A stretch of 64,000 nt of DNA, taken from Ctena decussata (taxonomy: Eukaryota; Mollusca; Bivalvia; Lucinida; Lucinidae). Below the pieces are notes generated by a model. The model was given only the letters and a program-made list of their open reading frames with translations, was not told the DNA's origin and did not search any database. The stretch is taken from assembly GCA_963989385.1 (NCBI GenBank), contig OZ022502.1:48043454-48107453 (forward strand), given 5' to 3'. Shown here in pieces: positions 34,191 through 45,500 of this stretch (position 1 is its first letter; each line of letters starts with the position of its first letter). Position numbers and translations under genes: made by a program.

Positions 34191-35670
34191 AAAATTTTCA
34201 TCTTGGCACAAAGGCTTTATTACTTTGATTGCTTCGTTAATTTTAAGTTTTGTAAGAAAAATCATTTTATCCCCCTGACTTTACTTCTTTTTCTATATAT
34301 TAGCCTTTAAAGCAGGGGTAAATAACCCAGAAGGATAAAATTTCAGTAGTAACAGAGAAAAAATCTGTTTACTTTCATCTTTTGTCAGAAGTATAATAAA
34401 AATCACTTTCAGCTTTTTGAGTTTACGCTGAAATCATCTCAGTGTTACGCTTATAGCATATGTGCTAGAAGCAGGAGGCGACAAAAACTTGACTCTGCCA
34501 GGAAACTTTATTACAGTTTTGGAAAATCCCTTTCTGAGATGGTTCTAACTCTAATTGTACCTTTTCTTTTCCAAATGTAAAGTCGGTTATTCAGTTTATA
34601 TATAAAGTATGCGACCCAGGTTTGGGAGTGTGTTTTTCTGTGCGTATTTAAATCTTTTGAGAAATGTGAAATATAACATGAAAATACCAACCAATGTGCA
34701 CTTCAGTGGTTCAGGAGAAGAGGACTTTTTTTTAGATGAAACGGTGACATCTTGTGTCGCAAGCATTCATACCGACTTTCGTTCTCTCAAACGAATAGAA
34801 GTATAGCTATACATCAAATTATCCCAGTAGCCTTTGTTCTGTTGGAGCAGTGGGTTGTTAGATTCTCATTGTGTCTTTGGCATAGCGCTGTTATGAAAGG
34901 TCGGGCTAAATCCTATCCTTGCGCCGTCTTTTGACCATCCTTCACTCTAGTCAGGTACACATTTTTCGCTGAGTCGACAGATAGCCTTTTTCAGTTGTTG
35001 TCAGAGACAGGATTCAAACCCCTTACTGCCAACTATTCTAGTCACTCAATAAGTGATTTAGGTCGGCCCAGCGGCTTCGGAGAAGAATCTGTTTGAATGT
35101 ATGGGTGGTCTAAGCTGTTGGACTATGAAGTCAGTTTATGCTATTATATTTCCCGTAGCATTGCTCGGAAGATTCAGTCAGGTAAGAATACTTGTAAAAA
35201 CTGGCATGACAAGTATGCACCTTTTAAGCTAAAACATTTTAAATGTGCATGTACAAATTTGCAGTCCATTGTCTATAATTATGGGAAGTACTTTCTCCTT
35301 TATACCTGAAAGAACCGGGAAAATTCGAAAATTTACAAAATTTTACAAAATCTGTTACTGCTTTGAAGAACGTATGATCTTTCGTGACACGTAAATTTAA
35401 ATAGATCCCAGAAACTAAAACATCTGGCTGTGGCATGCACGGGCCTGCGACGCTCACATCACTAGTACCGACCAGGAGCTATAATTTTAAACGACGCAAG
35501 CAACCATGAAATATATGTTTCTTAACCTGAATTTTAATTGAAGAAAGTTAAATAGTTAAGAGCATATAACATATTTCTGGTAACCTTTAGGTCATTACTC
35601 GTAGCAATAGCTTTCTGCAATGACTAAAGCTTTCTCAACAAGGTTATCTGCCTCTGCCTGCACTAGGTTC
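34190..35670. other. Unassigned sequence
   Basis: No exon or repeat boundary supported. A weak tRNA-like string near 35,000-35,070 is too degenerate to call. Confidence 0.4.
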
Positions 35671-36310
35671 ATGTGAATCATCATGGCCTCTTCTTAAAAC
35701 ACTGTCAGAATGGGGCTTTCATTACTTCCTTTTATATTTAATCATATTATACATGCAAATCTGGATTTCTAATACAAAAACCCGAATTTCTGCTATCGGA
35801 AAATGCATTTCTCCGACATTCAGTGCCGTGACCGTTGCATCGTCCGCAATCTTGTCCGCCATTTTCTGTAACTTAGTGCCTTGAAGAAAATTCTAACATG
35901 CTTATTGGATTCCTTGACCCCAAAAACCTATAGGCAGACACCAAAATTATGTTTCTAGCCCGTATACTAAAGAAGATATGGAGATTTTTATAATTTGGCG
36001 GCCATCTTGTCCGCCATTTTGTAACTGATTTGTCTGAAATAATTTTCAACATGCTTAATCGATTCCTCGACCTCGAAAACCTATATGTAGCCACCAAAAG
36101 TATGTTTCTAACCCAGATACTTTAGAAAATATTGAGCATTTTATCCCTGCGCGGCCATGTTGGACGCCATCTTGAATATTTTAATTTCCCCAAGGATGCC
36201 AAGGTGGCATCACTTAGTTTTTGGTTGGGGATATCCTAAATAATAAGAATCTGCATCAAACATTTGTGCGGACTATTTTTTCGGTTCTCGTCCCGGCTAC
36301 CGGACTATTT
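35670..36310 (-). repeat. Interspersed repeat Y1, inverted copy 2
   Basis: GGCGGCCATCTTGTCCGCCA, TTGGACGCCATCTTGAATAT and GATGCCAAGGTGGCATC are present in reverse order to copy 1. Confidence 0.75.
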
Positions 36311-36319
36311 TGACAAGCA

Positions 36320-37055
36320 AATATTATGAATATTTCCATATAAATTAACAATTTTATGTTGGTTTGCCTTCATATAAGCAAATGAAACCAGAATGATTTA
36401 AATTTAAAGGCAGAGAATGTAGCAAAGTTGTCTTTAACAACAGGCACAGTTTCAGTTGTGCCGGATTTGGTGTGAAAAAAAGAAATTACCCATTAGTAAA
36501 TGTTCCAGAAAAACAGCATTTACCCGTATACTGTCACTTTTTAACCTCATATAGAAATACAAAAACACATTTTCTCTTTATGCAACTCAAGTATTTTATT
36601 AATGAAAATAGAAAAGTAAAATAAAATAAAAGAATCTTCGATGCCATGAGACCTCAAATAATTCAACTGGTCAGCAACATCCCAATAATTTTATAATCCG
36701 TTTCCGCCGACAACAATGTTATCTGTCAAATGATGAAGAACTTTAGACAAGAAGGTAACCCAAAACAAAAGATAACGTGTGCAGTCTTATCGGGATCTTC
36801 AATAATCATATTTTTGATATCTTAAAACATATACCTATATACCACCATTGCTACAGGAAAACAATCTGACAAGAACCCGGACCAGACTCTGTGTTTGCAT
36901 AGGCCAATCTGGTTTTTTAAAGCAACATTAATAGAAGATTCTTTCTGTTAGATGATCATTTAACGGCAAATTTAATAAATGTTTGTTAATTTGTTTCTTG
37001 ACATGAACTTTTTCTTTAAAAACATGTAAAAAAAAAGACAATACGACTTCATTAC
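36320..37055. other. Unassigned AT-rich sequence
   Basis: Nothing supported beyond AT-rich DNA. Confidence 0.35.
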
Positions 37056-37128
37056 GACACTAGGGCAGCACTGATGACGACTCAAGGTCCCATAGGTCCT
37101 AAGGTCGTCAGGCCGACCCTTCCACTTT

Positions 37129-37130
<2 letters not shown>

Positions 37131-37162
<32 letters not shown>
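37131..37162 (+). repeat. T32 homopolymer
   Basis: Uninterrupted run of 32 T within the right-hand small TIR element. Confidence 0.97.
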
Positions 37163-37163
<1 letters not shown>

Positions 37164-37311
37164 TTTTCTGCATTAAACTGACCAGTTTCTTTATTGAACA
37201 TCCCTTCTGAATGGCTTGTCTTGCCGGTACTATAACGCAGCTGTAAATAGTTGTCACCATTGCTTGAGGTATTCATGTAAATGCACTGAGGTGACGACCT
37301 TAGGGCCACGA

Positions 37312-37455
37312 ACGTTACTGTGCTTGCAATAGGTGCGGGCGGGGTTGTTTGGAAATTTCTTTTCTTTTATCTATAATTTCTCTTTTCTTTCAGCCCGATA
37401 TAGACTGAAATACTGTTTCAAAGGGCCGTTTAACCAAAAACAACCAACCAACATT
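37312..37455 (+). mobile_element. Right half of the split S1 retroposon
   Basis: TACTGTGCTTGCAATAGGTG, then GATATAGACTGAAATACTGT, GGGCCGTTTAACCAAAAACA and a CAACCAACCAAC tail, the S1 3' end. Confidence 0.7.
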
Positions 37456-37657
37456 TGACCGATCGAACATTGTCATCAGGTTCAACGTAACTGAGCTGCC
37501 AACCACTTTCAGAGACAGCTTCTGAAGCCACTTCCTGATATTTGCACAAGTGCAGTTCTAAAGTGAGATGATATCATACCTGTGTTAGCAGGTGGAATCT
37601 TGCAGCAGATGCATGATAAAATGGATTTGGTGGCTTGGCGGGAGAGCCTGTCCTTAC

Positions 37658-37745
37658 GAGTTTAACACATGTAGGCGTCCGTCATCTGATGCCTGCTGCT
37701 GCTCTGTTTCTATACGATCAGGGTCAACACTGCTTACAGAGATTT
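37658..37745 (-). CDS. Possible 88-nt internal exon, unrecognised
   Basis: Minus strand, bounded by a T-rich tract plus CATAG acceptor and a GTAAGG donor. Open in one frame as SVDPDRIETEQQQASDDGRL. It has no paralogue in copy A and no neighbouring exon could be linked, so this may be chance. Confidence 0.2.
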
Positions 37746-37864
37746 CTATGAAAAAAAAAAAAAACATTAAAAGTGAAAACATTCACCTGAAACCGCTAAA
37801 ACCAGAAATGGACTTATTCAAAATAAGTTCACTGATCAAAGAGAGGTTGCAATATAAGGCCTAG

Positions 37865-39390
37865 TAGAGGGAAACTACTCACCAGTATTTGTTGTCACAG
37901 GGTTATCGAAGAACGAAACTTGATTCTACAAGTTCTAGAAGAAACATAATGACCTCATTGATTCCTACAATGAAGCCGTTTCTTATTTCCGATTGTATGC
38001 CGCGGCCCCTTTCAGTTACTACTACCGGACTTTAAATTTCACTGACTGGTTCCTCAAATATATAAACATTATTTGTCTATAAAACAGACGAGTGCTGCTT
38101 TCTACTCGCGAGCACCTTATCTAACCTCTGTGTAAGGGTCCATATCTGTTTGTCTAAATATTTCATACTTCAATTACCAACATATCATATGGAGGAAAGG
38201 CAATGAAAATCATAGACAAGCAATGCTCTAGACCTATTACACTCAGATCCCATATTCTGCCCTCAAAAACTTGGAACTATACAAAAAAACTACAGTAATC
38301 ACAGTCATTACTGAGCAAAGGAATCATGTTTCTAAACTGATTTTATTGATATGGACGATACATACAGAAGCACGTACCGTGAGAGTTTGCAGATAAGCTT
38401 TTAGTCTGTATTAGTTGTTTGTACCTATGTTGGTACACAAATTGGACTTGTGACCAGCGAATATGACACTATTAGGGTTGCGGGATCATTTGATATGGTA
38501 ACATTGTATAGGTAATTAAACGAATTTGGTATTAATTGCAGAGCAAATATCTTCATGTGTAACACGAGTACCGCACTTACACTAAATATGGGACTCCCTA
38601 ATTGTTACTGTTATTATTATAAAAATGACTGAGTTGAAATTTCGAAACAACGACGACTTTCAACCTGCTGGCAGAATGTCTAGTGTATTGTTCTTTTGAA
38701 AGCAGTCAGGTGTGGGGCTACACTTTCTGCTCAGACTTTTCTGTCCAAGTATGTAGGTAAAAACAGAAAAATTATATACCAGTTCAAACCTATCACGTTA
38801 ACATCAAGTCTGCGGACAACAGTATAGGCCCATATCCGACTGCTCAGAATCTGCACTCTTCGTCATTTAGCTAATCCTTGCTTTAATGTATAATGATACA
38901 GACAGTGATATTTTTCCAAATTCTAAGTTGCATCATTTTACTGCAGATATCATTAGAATAATAAATAACTGTCCTATTATATGGATGAATTACGGTGGCT
39001 CATATTGGAGACATCCTACTTTTTGTCTTTAAATTAACAATTGACAACTGGAGTATGACTTTAGCCTAACGTATGTCCTGTTTTACTGTCATCTCTCTCT
39101 CTCTCTCTCTCTCTCCCTCTCTCTCTCAATTTTTTTTGTCTCTTATCCTAGGTAAATATTTCTTCATTAATATAATAAGAACCTACCAAATCAGGAATTT
39201 CCTAAATGACCGCCACTCCATATATTTATGATTTCCGTTATGTGTCTCAATATGTTGGCAGCATGTAGCAAGGAAAATTATAAAATAATTTCTGCAGTTA
39301 AAATAATATTAAAAGGATAACAATGCAAGAAGAACAAACCAGATCTTTTACAGTGACATGGTTTATTTCAGTATGCTTCTACATTTTTCA
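37865..39390. repeat. Old duplicated block, copy B (right part)
   Basis: Continuous diverged match to 7,260-7,500, 9,700-10,690 and 11,640-11,950 of copy A. Includes a CT run at 39,091-39,126. Presumed upstream region of gene B; no promoter element could be chosen. Confidence 0.65.
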
Positions 39391-39399
39391 GAAATCAGC

Positions 39400-39508
39400 A
39401 TGTCTCGCTCAATATGGTGTTGTCTCTTTATCGTGGCTTCGTTGTGTACCTTATCAGCGTTTATGCATCCACAGAACAGCCCAGTCGATACAAAATGGGA
39501 TTTATCTG
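39400..39508 (+). CDS. Gene B exon 1 (signal peptide, start of propeptide)
   Basis: 109 nt encoding MSRSIWCCLFIVASLCTLSA and then FMHPQNSPVDTKWDLS, donor GTAAGT. An in-frame ATG at 39,358 lies upstream of a TTTTTCAG acceptor. I chose 39,400 because it is conserved in gene A and places the hydrophobic core at the N-terminus. Confidence 0.68.
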
Positions 39509-42500
39509 GTAAGTTTTGCACTGCTCTCTCTCTCTCTCTCTCCTTCTCTCTCTCTCTCTCTGTTCGGACTAGACATAAACTGTTACTGAGCTGTCAATTA
39601 TGAAGCAACTTAGTATATGATTCTTTTGGGGAGATGGTCTTTACAAGCTTGGAGCTTCCGACCAAATCCTGATTATTTATTCTGTATATTTGTATGTAAA
39701 ACTTCGTGAAATAAATATTGTTTAAACCAATTATAAAGAAATAACCTGTACTCCTATATCGCTTTACCATACTCTGCCAACTCTCCTGTCCTACCATACT
39801 CATTACTCTACTATCTTGCAGTACCCTTACCTACACGAACTTTATCCAATCATATCATATTTTACCATGCCTAACATAAAATAATCAGACCACCCCTAGA
39901 CAGGCTGGTGATTTCTTTGAACCAGTGTTAACGTGTCTTTTCAGTTCACCATTCAAATGCCGAGTATTCTTTGATATAGATTGCTGTGTTACCTGTTTAA
40001 GCCGAAACTCTATTTAAATAAAGTAAATAAATAAAATAAAATCTTCTAGTCATAGATTACCCGATTCTGTATATTTCGGCAAGAGAGAAATACAAAAAGG
40101 CTAGTATTTATAATGTAATTATCAATATTCCATTGTCAGGCGACACAACAGGTACGTTTTATTTAAAAAAAACTGTTCCAGCAAGAATTGACAAGACGGT
40201 CATCTTATCTAACAAAACAGGGCAAAGTTTACAAAAGCAATTCAGAGGATCCTTCGCTAGTTCTAGATTTATTTTATTGTTTTCCCTCATTTAGTTTGTG
40301 TGAGTGGCATCTTGTACGATGAGTGTTGTGTTTAATAGTTTTGTTGTTCGTTGTTGTTGTTTTTTTTTTCTTGTTTTTTTTTGTCAAACTCTGGACGTAG
40401 TCTTCACTGCCGAAGGAAGGAAGCCCATCTTCAGATTAATGAATAGAGTACTTACAAGAAAATTAATTCCTTTCAAAGCGAACGGAGTGGAAATTGATTT
40501 AATTTGTTTGCAGAGACCCACGGTTGGTTGACTTAAACTGTACGTATAAGGGGTATTTTGAAGTTTTGTGAATGAAAATGTTAACAAAAGCTTTCTAGCT
40601 ATAAGTTCAAGTGTTAAAGAAGCAGTCTTGAGTACTTTAAACCATGTAATTTAATTCTCGAAATAAAAAATGATAAATTTATCTTCTGTCACAAATGTAT
40701 TTTGCATGCACTCACTTATATCTAAGCTAATGTCAGACTTGCACTTTTTCTAACTTATCGGTGCACATCGATTCAAACTTGTGACGAACCACCTTAGCTG
40801 GGTCTATCCTGTTTACTGAGATATGCTGTCACGGTATTCGATTCTATCCCTACTTTTTGAGATGCTGGATTTGCCCTATATCATTTTAAGTGGAACCATG
40901 TTTAACATACAATTCAGTGCTTTCATTATGCAACAATCTATAAACTCTTTTTCCATGAGCAAGCAAAGAAACCACGAGTTATTGTGTCGCGGAATAGCAA
41001 CTCAACTCAAGCGAAATCATTTTATTCTTCTTATTGTTTTTCACTCTGTGGTGTCTGGTCATATTTCCAACACAGAATTTTATGTCACACTGTACATGCT
41101 GCTGTCTCCAAACTTGGTATACACGTACCCCTTATTTCTGTTATACATGTTTTCATGGACAAATTGTTTTATTGTTTACTTTCCATTAGCTCTAAAGGGT
41201 ATCTTTACGAAAAAATTAAGATACACTCTCCTCAGTACCTAATCATCATATAATATATAACTCGGATTAACAAGGATGTGGTCTACATTACCGTGAGGTG
41301 CAATGTGACATTTTGATGTTCCGAATGCTTATCCGTGTACTAAGTGCGACGTGAAATCGGGCTTAAGAGAGTTGTTGTTGAACTGGAAAGATTCATGGCT
41401 TTTATTTATGCCCCCAACTTCGAAGAAGTTGAGGGGGCATATTGGTTTGGGCCTGACTGTCCGTCCGTCCGTCCGTCCGTCCGTCTGTACGTAACGTTTT
41501 AGAGGTGGTCGATTATTCAAGTACTGTAACTCCTGGGCCCTTGATATTTAATGGGTGGGTAGACCATTAAAAATTAGCAGACCCGTATTTTATGCCCCTT
41601 TTTCAAAAAATTAAATGAATATTTGTTCCCAAAATCCTGAGGGAACCATTGGAGCTAGGATGCTCATATTGGCATACAGGTAGGGGCTAAGGTGTAGATC
41701 ACCTGATTAACTTTTTGGCTAATTTCGTAAACATTTGACTGAATTATGCCCCTTTGTTAACTTTGGCATTTTTCCAACTTTTGTACCGTTTGACCTAGAG
41801 ACCTGATTTTTGGTATACAGATAGTATTTGATGTGTCAATCATTTTGATGATAGTAACGTTATGTTGTATGCATTATTGACAATGTTATGCCCCTTTTCT
41901 TATTTGTACAAAATAATGTAGAGATTGTCTATTTCTCAAGAACCATACTTGCTGGAGTCTTGTTAATTCATAGGTGAATAGACCATTAAAAATAAGCAAA
42001 CCGGTATTTTTTTCTTTTCCGCCGGCCATGTACTTACAGAGCTATGCCCCTTTTTGAAAAATTAAATCAAAGTTTGTTTCCAACATCCTGGGAAAACCAT
42101 TATAGTAGGATGCTCATATTTGACATACAGGTAAGGGCTAAGGTGTAGATCACCTGATTAACTTTTGCGCTGATTTCGTAAATATTTGACTGAATTATGC
42201 CCTTTGTTAATTTTGGCACTTTGCAACATTTTGAAACGTTTGACCTAGAGACCTGATTTTTGGTATACAGATAGTAGTTGATGTGTCGATCATTTTGATG
42301 ATAATTACGTTATGTTGTATGCGTTATTGACAGAGTTATGCCCCTTTTCTTATTTGTACAAAACAATGTAGAGATGGTCTATTTCTCAAGAACCATAACT
42401 GCTAGAGCCTAGATAATTCATAGATGAATAGACCATTAAAATAAGCAGACCTGTATTTTTTAATTTTCCATCGGCCTTGTACTTACAGAGTTATGCCCCT

Positions 42501-45500
42501 TTTTCGAAAAATTAAAAGAAAGTTTGTTCCCCAAATCCTGGGAGAATCATGTAGGATGCTCATATTCGCAAGGTAGGGGCTAAGGTGTAGATCACCTGAT
42601 TAACTTTTGTGCTGATTTCGTAAATATTTGACTGAATTATGCCCCTTTGTTAACTTTTGCATTTTTCCAACTTTTGAACCGTTTGACCTAGAGACCTGAT
42701 GTTGGGTATACAGATACTATTTGATGTGACAATCATTTTGATGGTGGTTACGTTATGTTGTATGCATTTTTGACAGAGTTATGACCCACTGGATCTAGGA
42801 TACTCATATCTGGCATACTTCTAGGGGCGATACCTGATAAACTCTTGGTGTAGATCACCTAATTAACTTTTGTGCTGATTTCGTAAATATTTGACTAAAT
42901 TATGCCCCTTTCTTAACTTCGGCATTTTTCCAACTTTTGAACCGTTTGACCTAGAGACCTCATCTATGGTGTACTTACAGTATATGATATGACGATCATT
43001 CTGATGAGGGTAAGGTTATGCTGCCTTTATTATGCCGCTTTTCTTGTTTGTTTAAATCATTGTAGGGGTGATCTTTTACGGAAGAACAATATCTGCTGAG
43101 GCTTTGATAATTCATAGGTGACTAGACCATAAAAAAATAGCAGATCTATATACAGTATATATTTTTTCAATTGACCTTGTTCGGGTCAGGCATATAGTTA
43201 GGGGACATATTTTCTAGTTTTTCAATTCTTTATTTAGTTTCAATTTTCGAAATGTTATTTCAACCACCGAAATTTTGCTTTAGGTTTTCAGTTACTGTGA
43301 AAGATGGAATGGTTACTTGAACCATGAGAACGAGATCAAGGCTTAGCCTTCTGCTTATTCATCATTTTATTCATTTTCTCATCGGCCCAAAAGGTCAGAG
43401 AGCTTATTTGCACGTCATAGGTCGTCTCCTGTTCGTGGAATTGTCCGTCTTACGTTGATCGTCATCTGTAAACTCCTCAAAAACTACAAAAAAAACTTAG
43501 GCTTGATATTATTCCTGGAGACTATTCTGTTGCTTAATAGTCTAATATCCTTTTAATTACCAGTTCCCTTAATTAAACTTTTCTGTCTCCTAATTTTGAC
43601 AATTTCATTTTTTATTTGCTTTTTCCTTTGGTACCTGTTATGCGTTAACTCAGTTTAGTTTTAAAACAGTTTTTTTCAGAAACTTCACGGAGTTATCTTT
43701 TGCATAATGAATTGTCTCGGGGTATAAATATGAAATCGCACAAGACTTGTCCCTGAGGTCAAATTTGCCCAAGCATGTGTAAACCGGTCCGCCATCTTTG
43801 ATGGTCTGTTTCGTTTCCCCAAAAGGATGTTCCGGATCACGATCCAGACAGTGTATAACTTTGGGTTTTTTTTAAATTCATAGATCTTATAATTTCCAAA
43901 TTCCGGGTTGAAAAACTTGATAAAACCTGTCAAAAAGTGCATTTCTTAGACATTTATTTCCGAAATCGATGCTTCGTCCGCCATCTTGTCTGCAATTTTG
44001 TGTAACTAAGTGCCTTTAAGTAAATTCTAACATGCCTAATGAATTCCTTGACAAAGAAAACCTATGCGCAGACACCAAATTCATGTTTCTAGCCCGTATT
44101 CTAAAGAAGATATGGAGATTTTTTATGCTTTGGCGGCCATCTTGTCCGCCATTTTGTCACTGATTTGTCTGAAATAATTGTTAACATCTTAATCGATTCC
44201 TCGACCTCGAAAACCTATTCGTAGCCACCAAAAATATGTTTCTAACACACATACTTTAGAAGATATTGAGGTTTTCATACCTTTGCGGCCATCTTGGACG
44301 CCATCTTGAATAGTTTAATTTCCCCAACGATGCCAAGGTGGCATCATTCAGTTTCAGTGTACGGACATGTTGGCGAACACATTTGTGCAAAAATATTTTG
44401 TGCTTACTATTTTTTTTTGGTTGCACCCAAAATCTTCATTTGGCAACCAGACTGTTGTGACTATTTTCAGGTATCAGTAAATTTACTGTAAAGATTCTAA
44501 AAATTGAAACACCTTACATACTTATCGTAAATGTCCTAAAATTGGAACAGTCTGTATTGCTTACAAAGGATGCAGATGGAATGGCAAACAATGTAGTCTG
44601 ATCAGACTGCTCCTTAGGAGCAATCTGAGCTGGGTCTGCAGGGTTGCTCAGAACAATCTGCCCCCAATACTTAAATTTAACGTTATTTACAGTATTAAAT
44701 TTTATTTATATTTTGAGGATTTACTTTATACCTTCAGTTCCCTCATATTTTGCTCGAGAGAGAAGAAAACGAGGAGTGCCAACTGCCGCAGTGAAACTCT
44801 ATCAGCTAGGTAAGACAGTCTTCTTTTACTTCTCCTTCTGGTAACACTTTTTTTCTTTTTCATCTTGAATGCTTGAACCTTCAAAGTTGGCACTTAGTGT
44901 TTGGTGTGTTAACACAGTAAAATCATCTTTTAACGAGGGATGGCGCTCTGGGTCCAAAGCATGGTTAGATTGACAGGGTTGTTATCCGATGATTCATTGA
45001 GTTCTCTAATATACCCATATAACCACGTGTGCTAATGTTATTGCTGGAAATAATTTAAGAACATTTTGCCTTGAGTCTTCTCACATTTTTTGGCAAAAAC
45101 TGAATACCGTATTAATTCTATTAAACGCCCCAAGGGCTATGCACTTTACGAAAGTTGAGCGTTATTTAGAGCATAAAGCGAAGTAAATCAGCCACTGCCA
45201 AACACTGCTGATAAACAGTAATGAGGTGAATGGGTATACTTCCAGATTTTTTTGCCTCTCTTCTCTGTAGGGGACAACTCATAAAGGAAATTATTTGCTT
45301 CTTTAGGAGCAAATACATTCCCTTAAGAGTTGGCCGAATGTCAAAGAGCCATCTCATCCAGAGAAGCAAACAGGAATTCATGCAAGTTAATATGATAATA
45401 TTATTTTCTGAAGAGAGGCAGGGGATATTTATTAGAGCAGGGGCATTTATTTGGATTAATACAGTATTTGTGTGAAAAAAAACGCTTGAAAGTATAACGT

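Larger units (their letters stand above)
31261..37311. mobile_element. About 6.05-kb insertion within S1, bounded by CTAAGGTCGTCA repeats
   Basis: The ends are inverted: ACGTTGCCCTAAAGTCGTCA near 31,268 and GTGACGACCTTAGGGCCACG then AACGT near 37,290-37,311. Related inverted motifs recur inside each end (GATGACGACTTTAGGTCATA at about 31,661; GATGACGACTCAAGGTCCCA at about 37,073), so each end looks like a small TIR element of 250-450 bp. No transposase was recognised inside. It may be a composite or several nested insertions. Confidence 0.5.

Noticed and set aside
40823..41242. 139-codon hydrophobic frame (+)
   Set aside because: AT-driven composition, no splice sites in phase, no paralogue, inside gene B intron 1; likely chance.
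44644..44844. Single-exon short gene ending FFYFSFW
   Set aside because: The tail is intron read-through past the GTAAGA donor; only 44,738-44,809 is exon.
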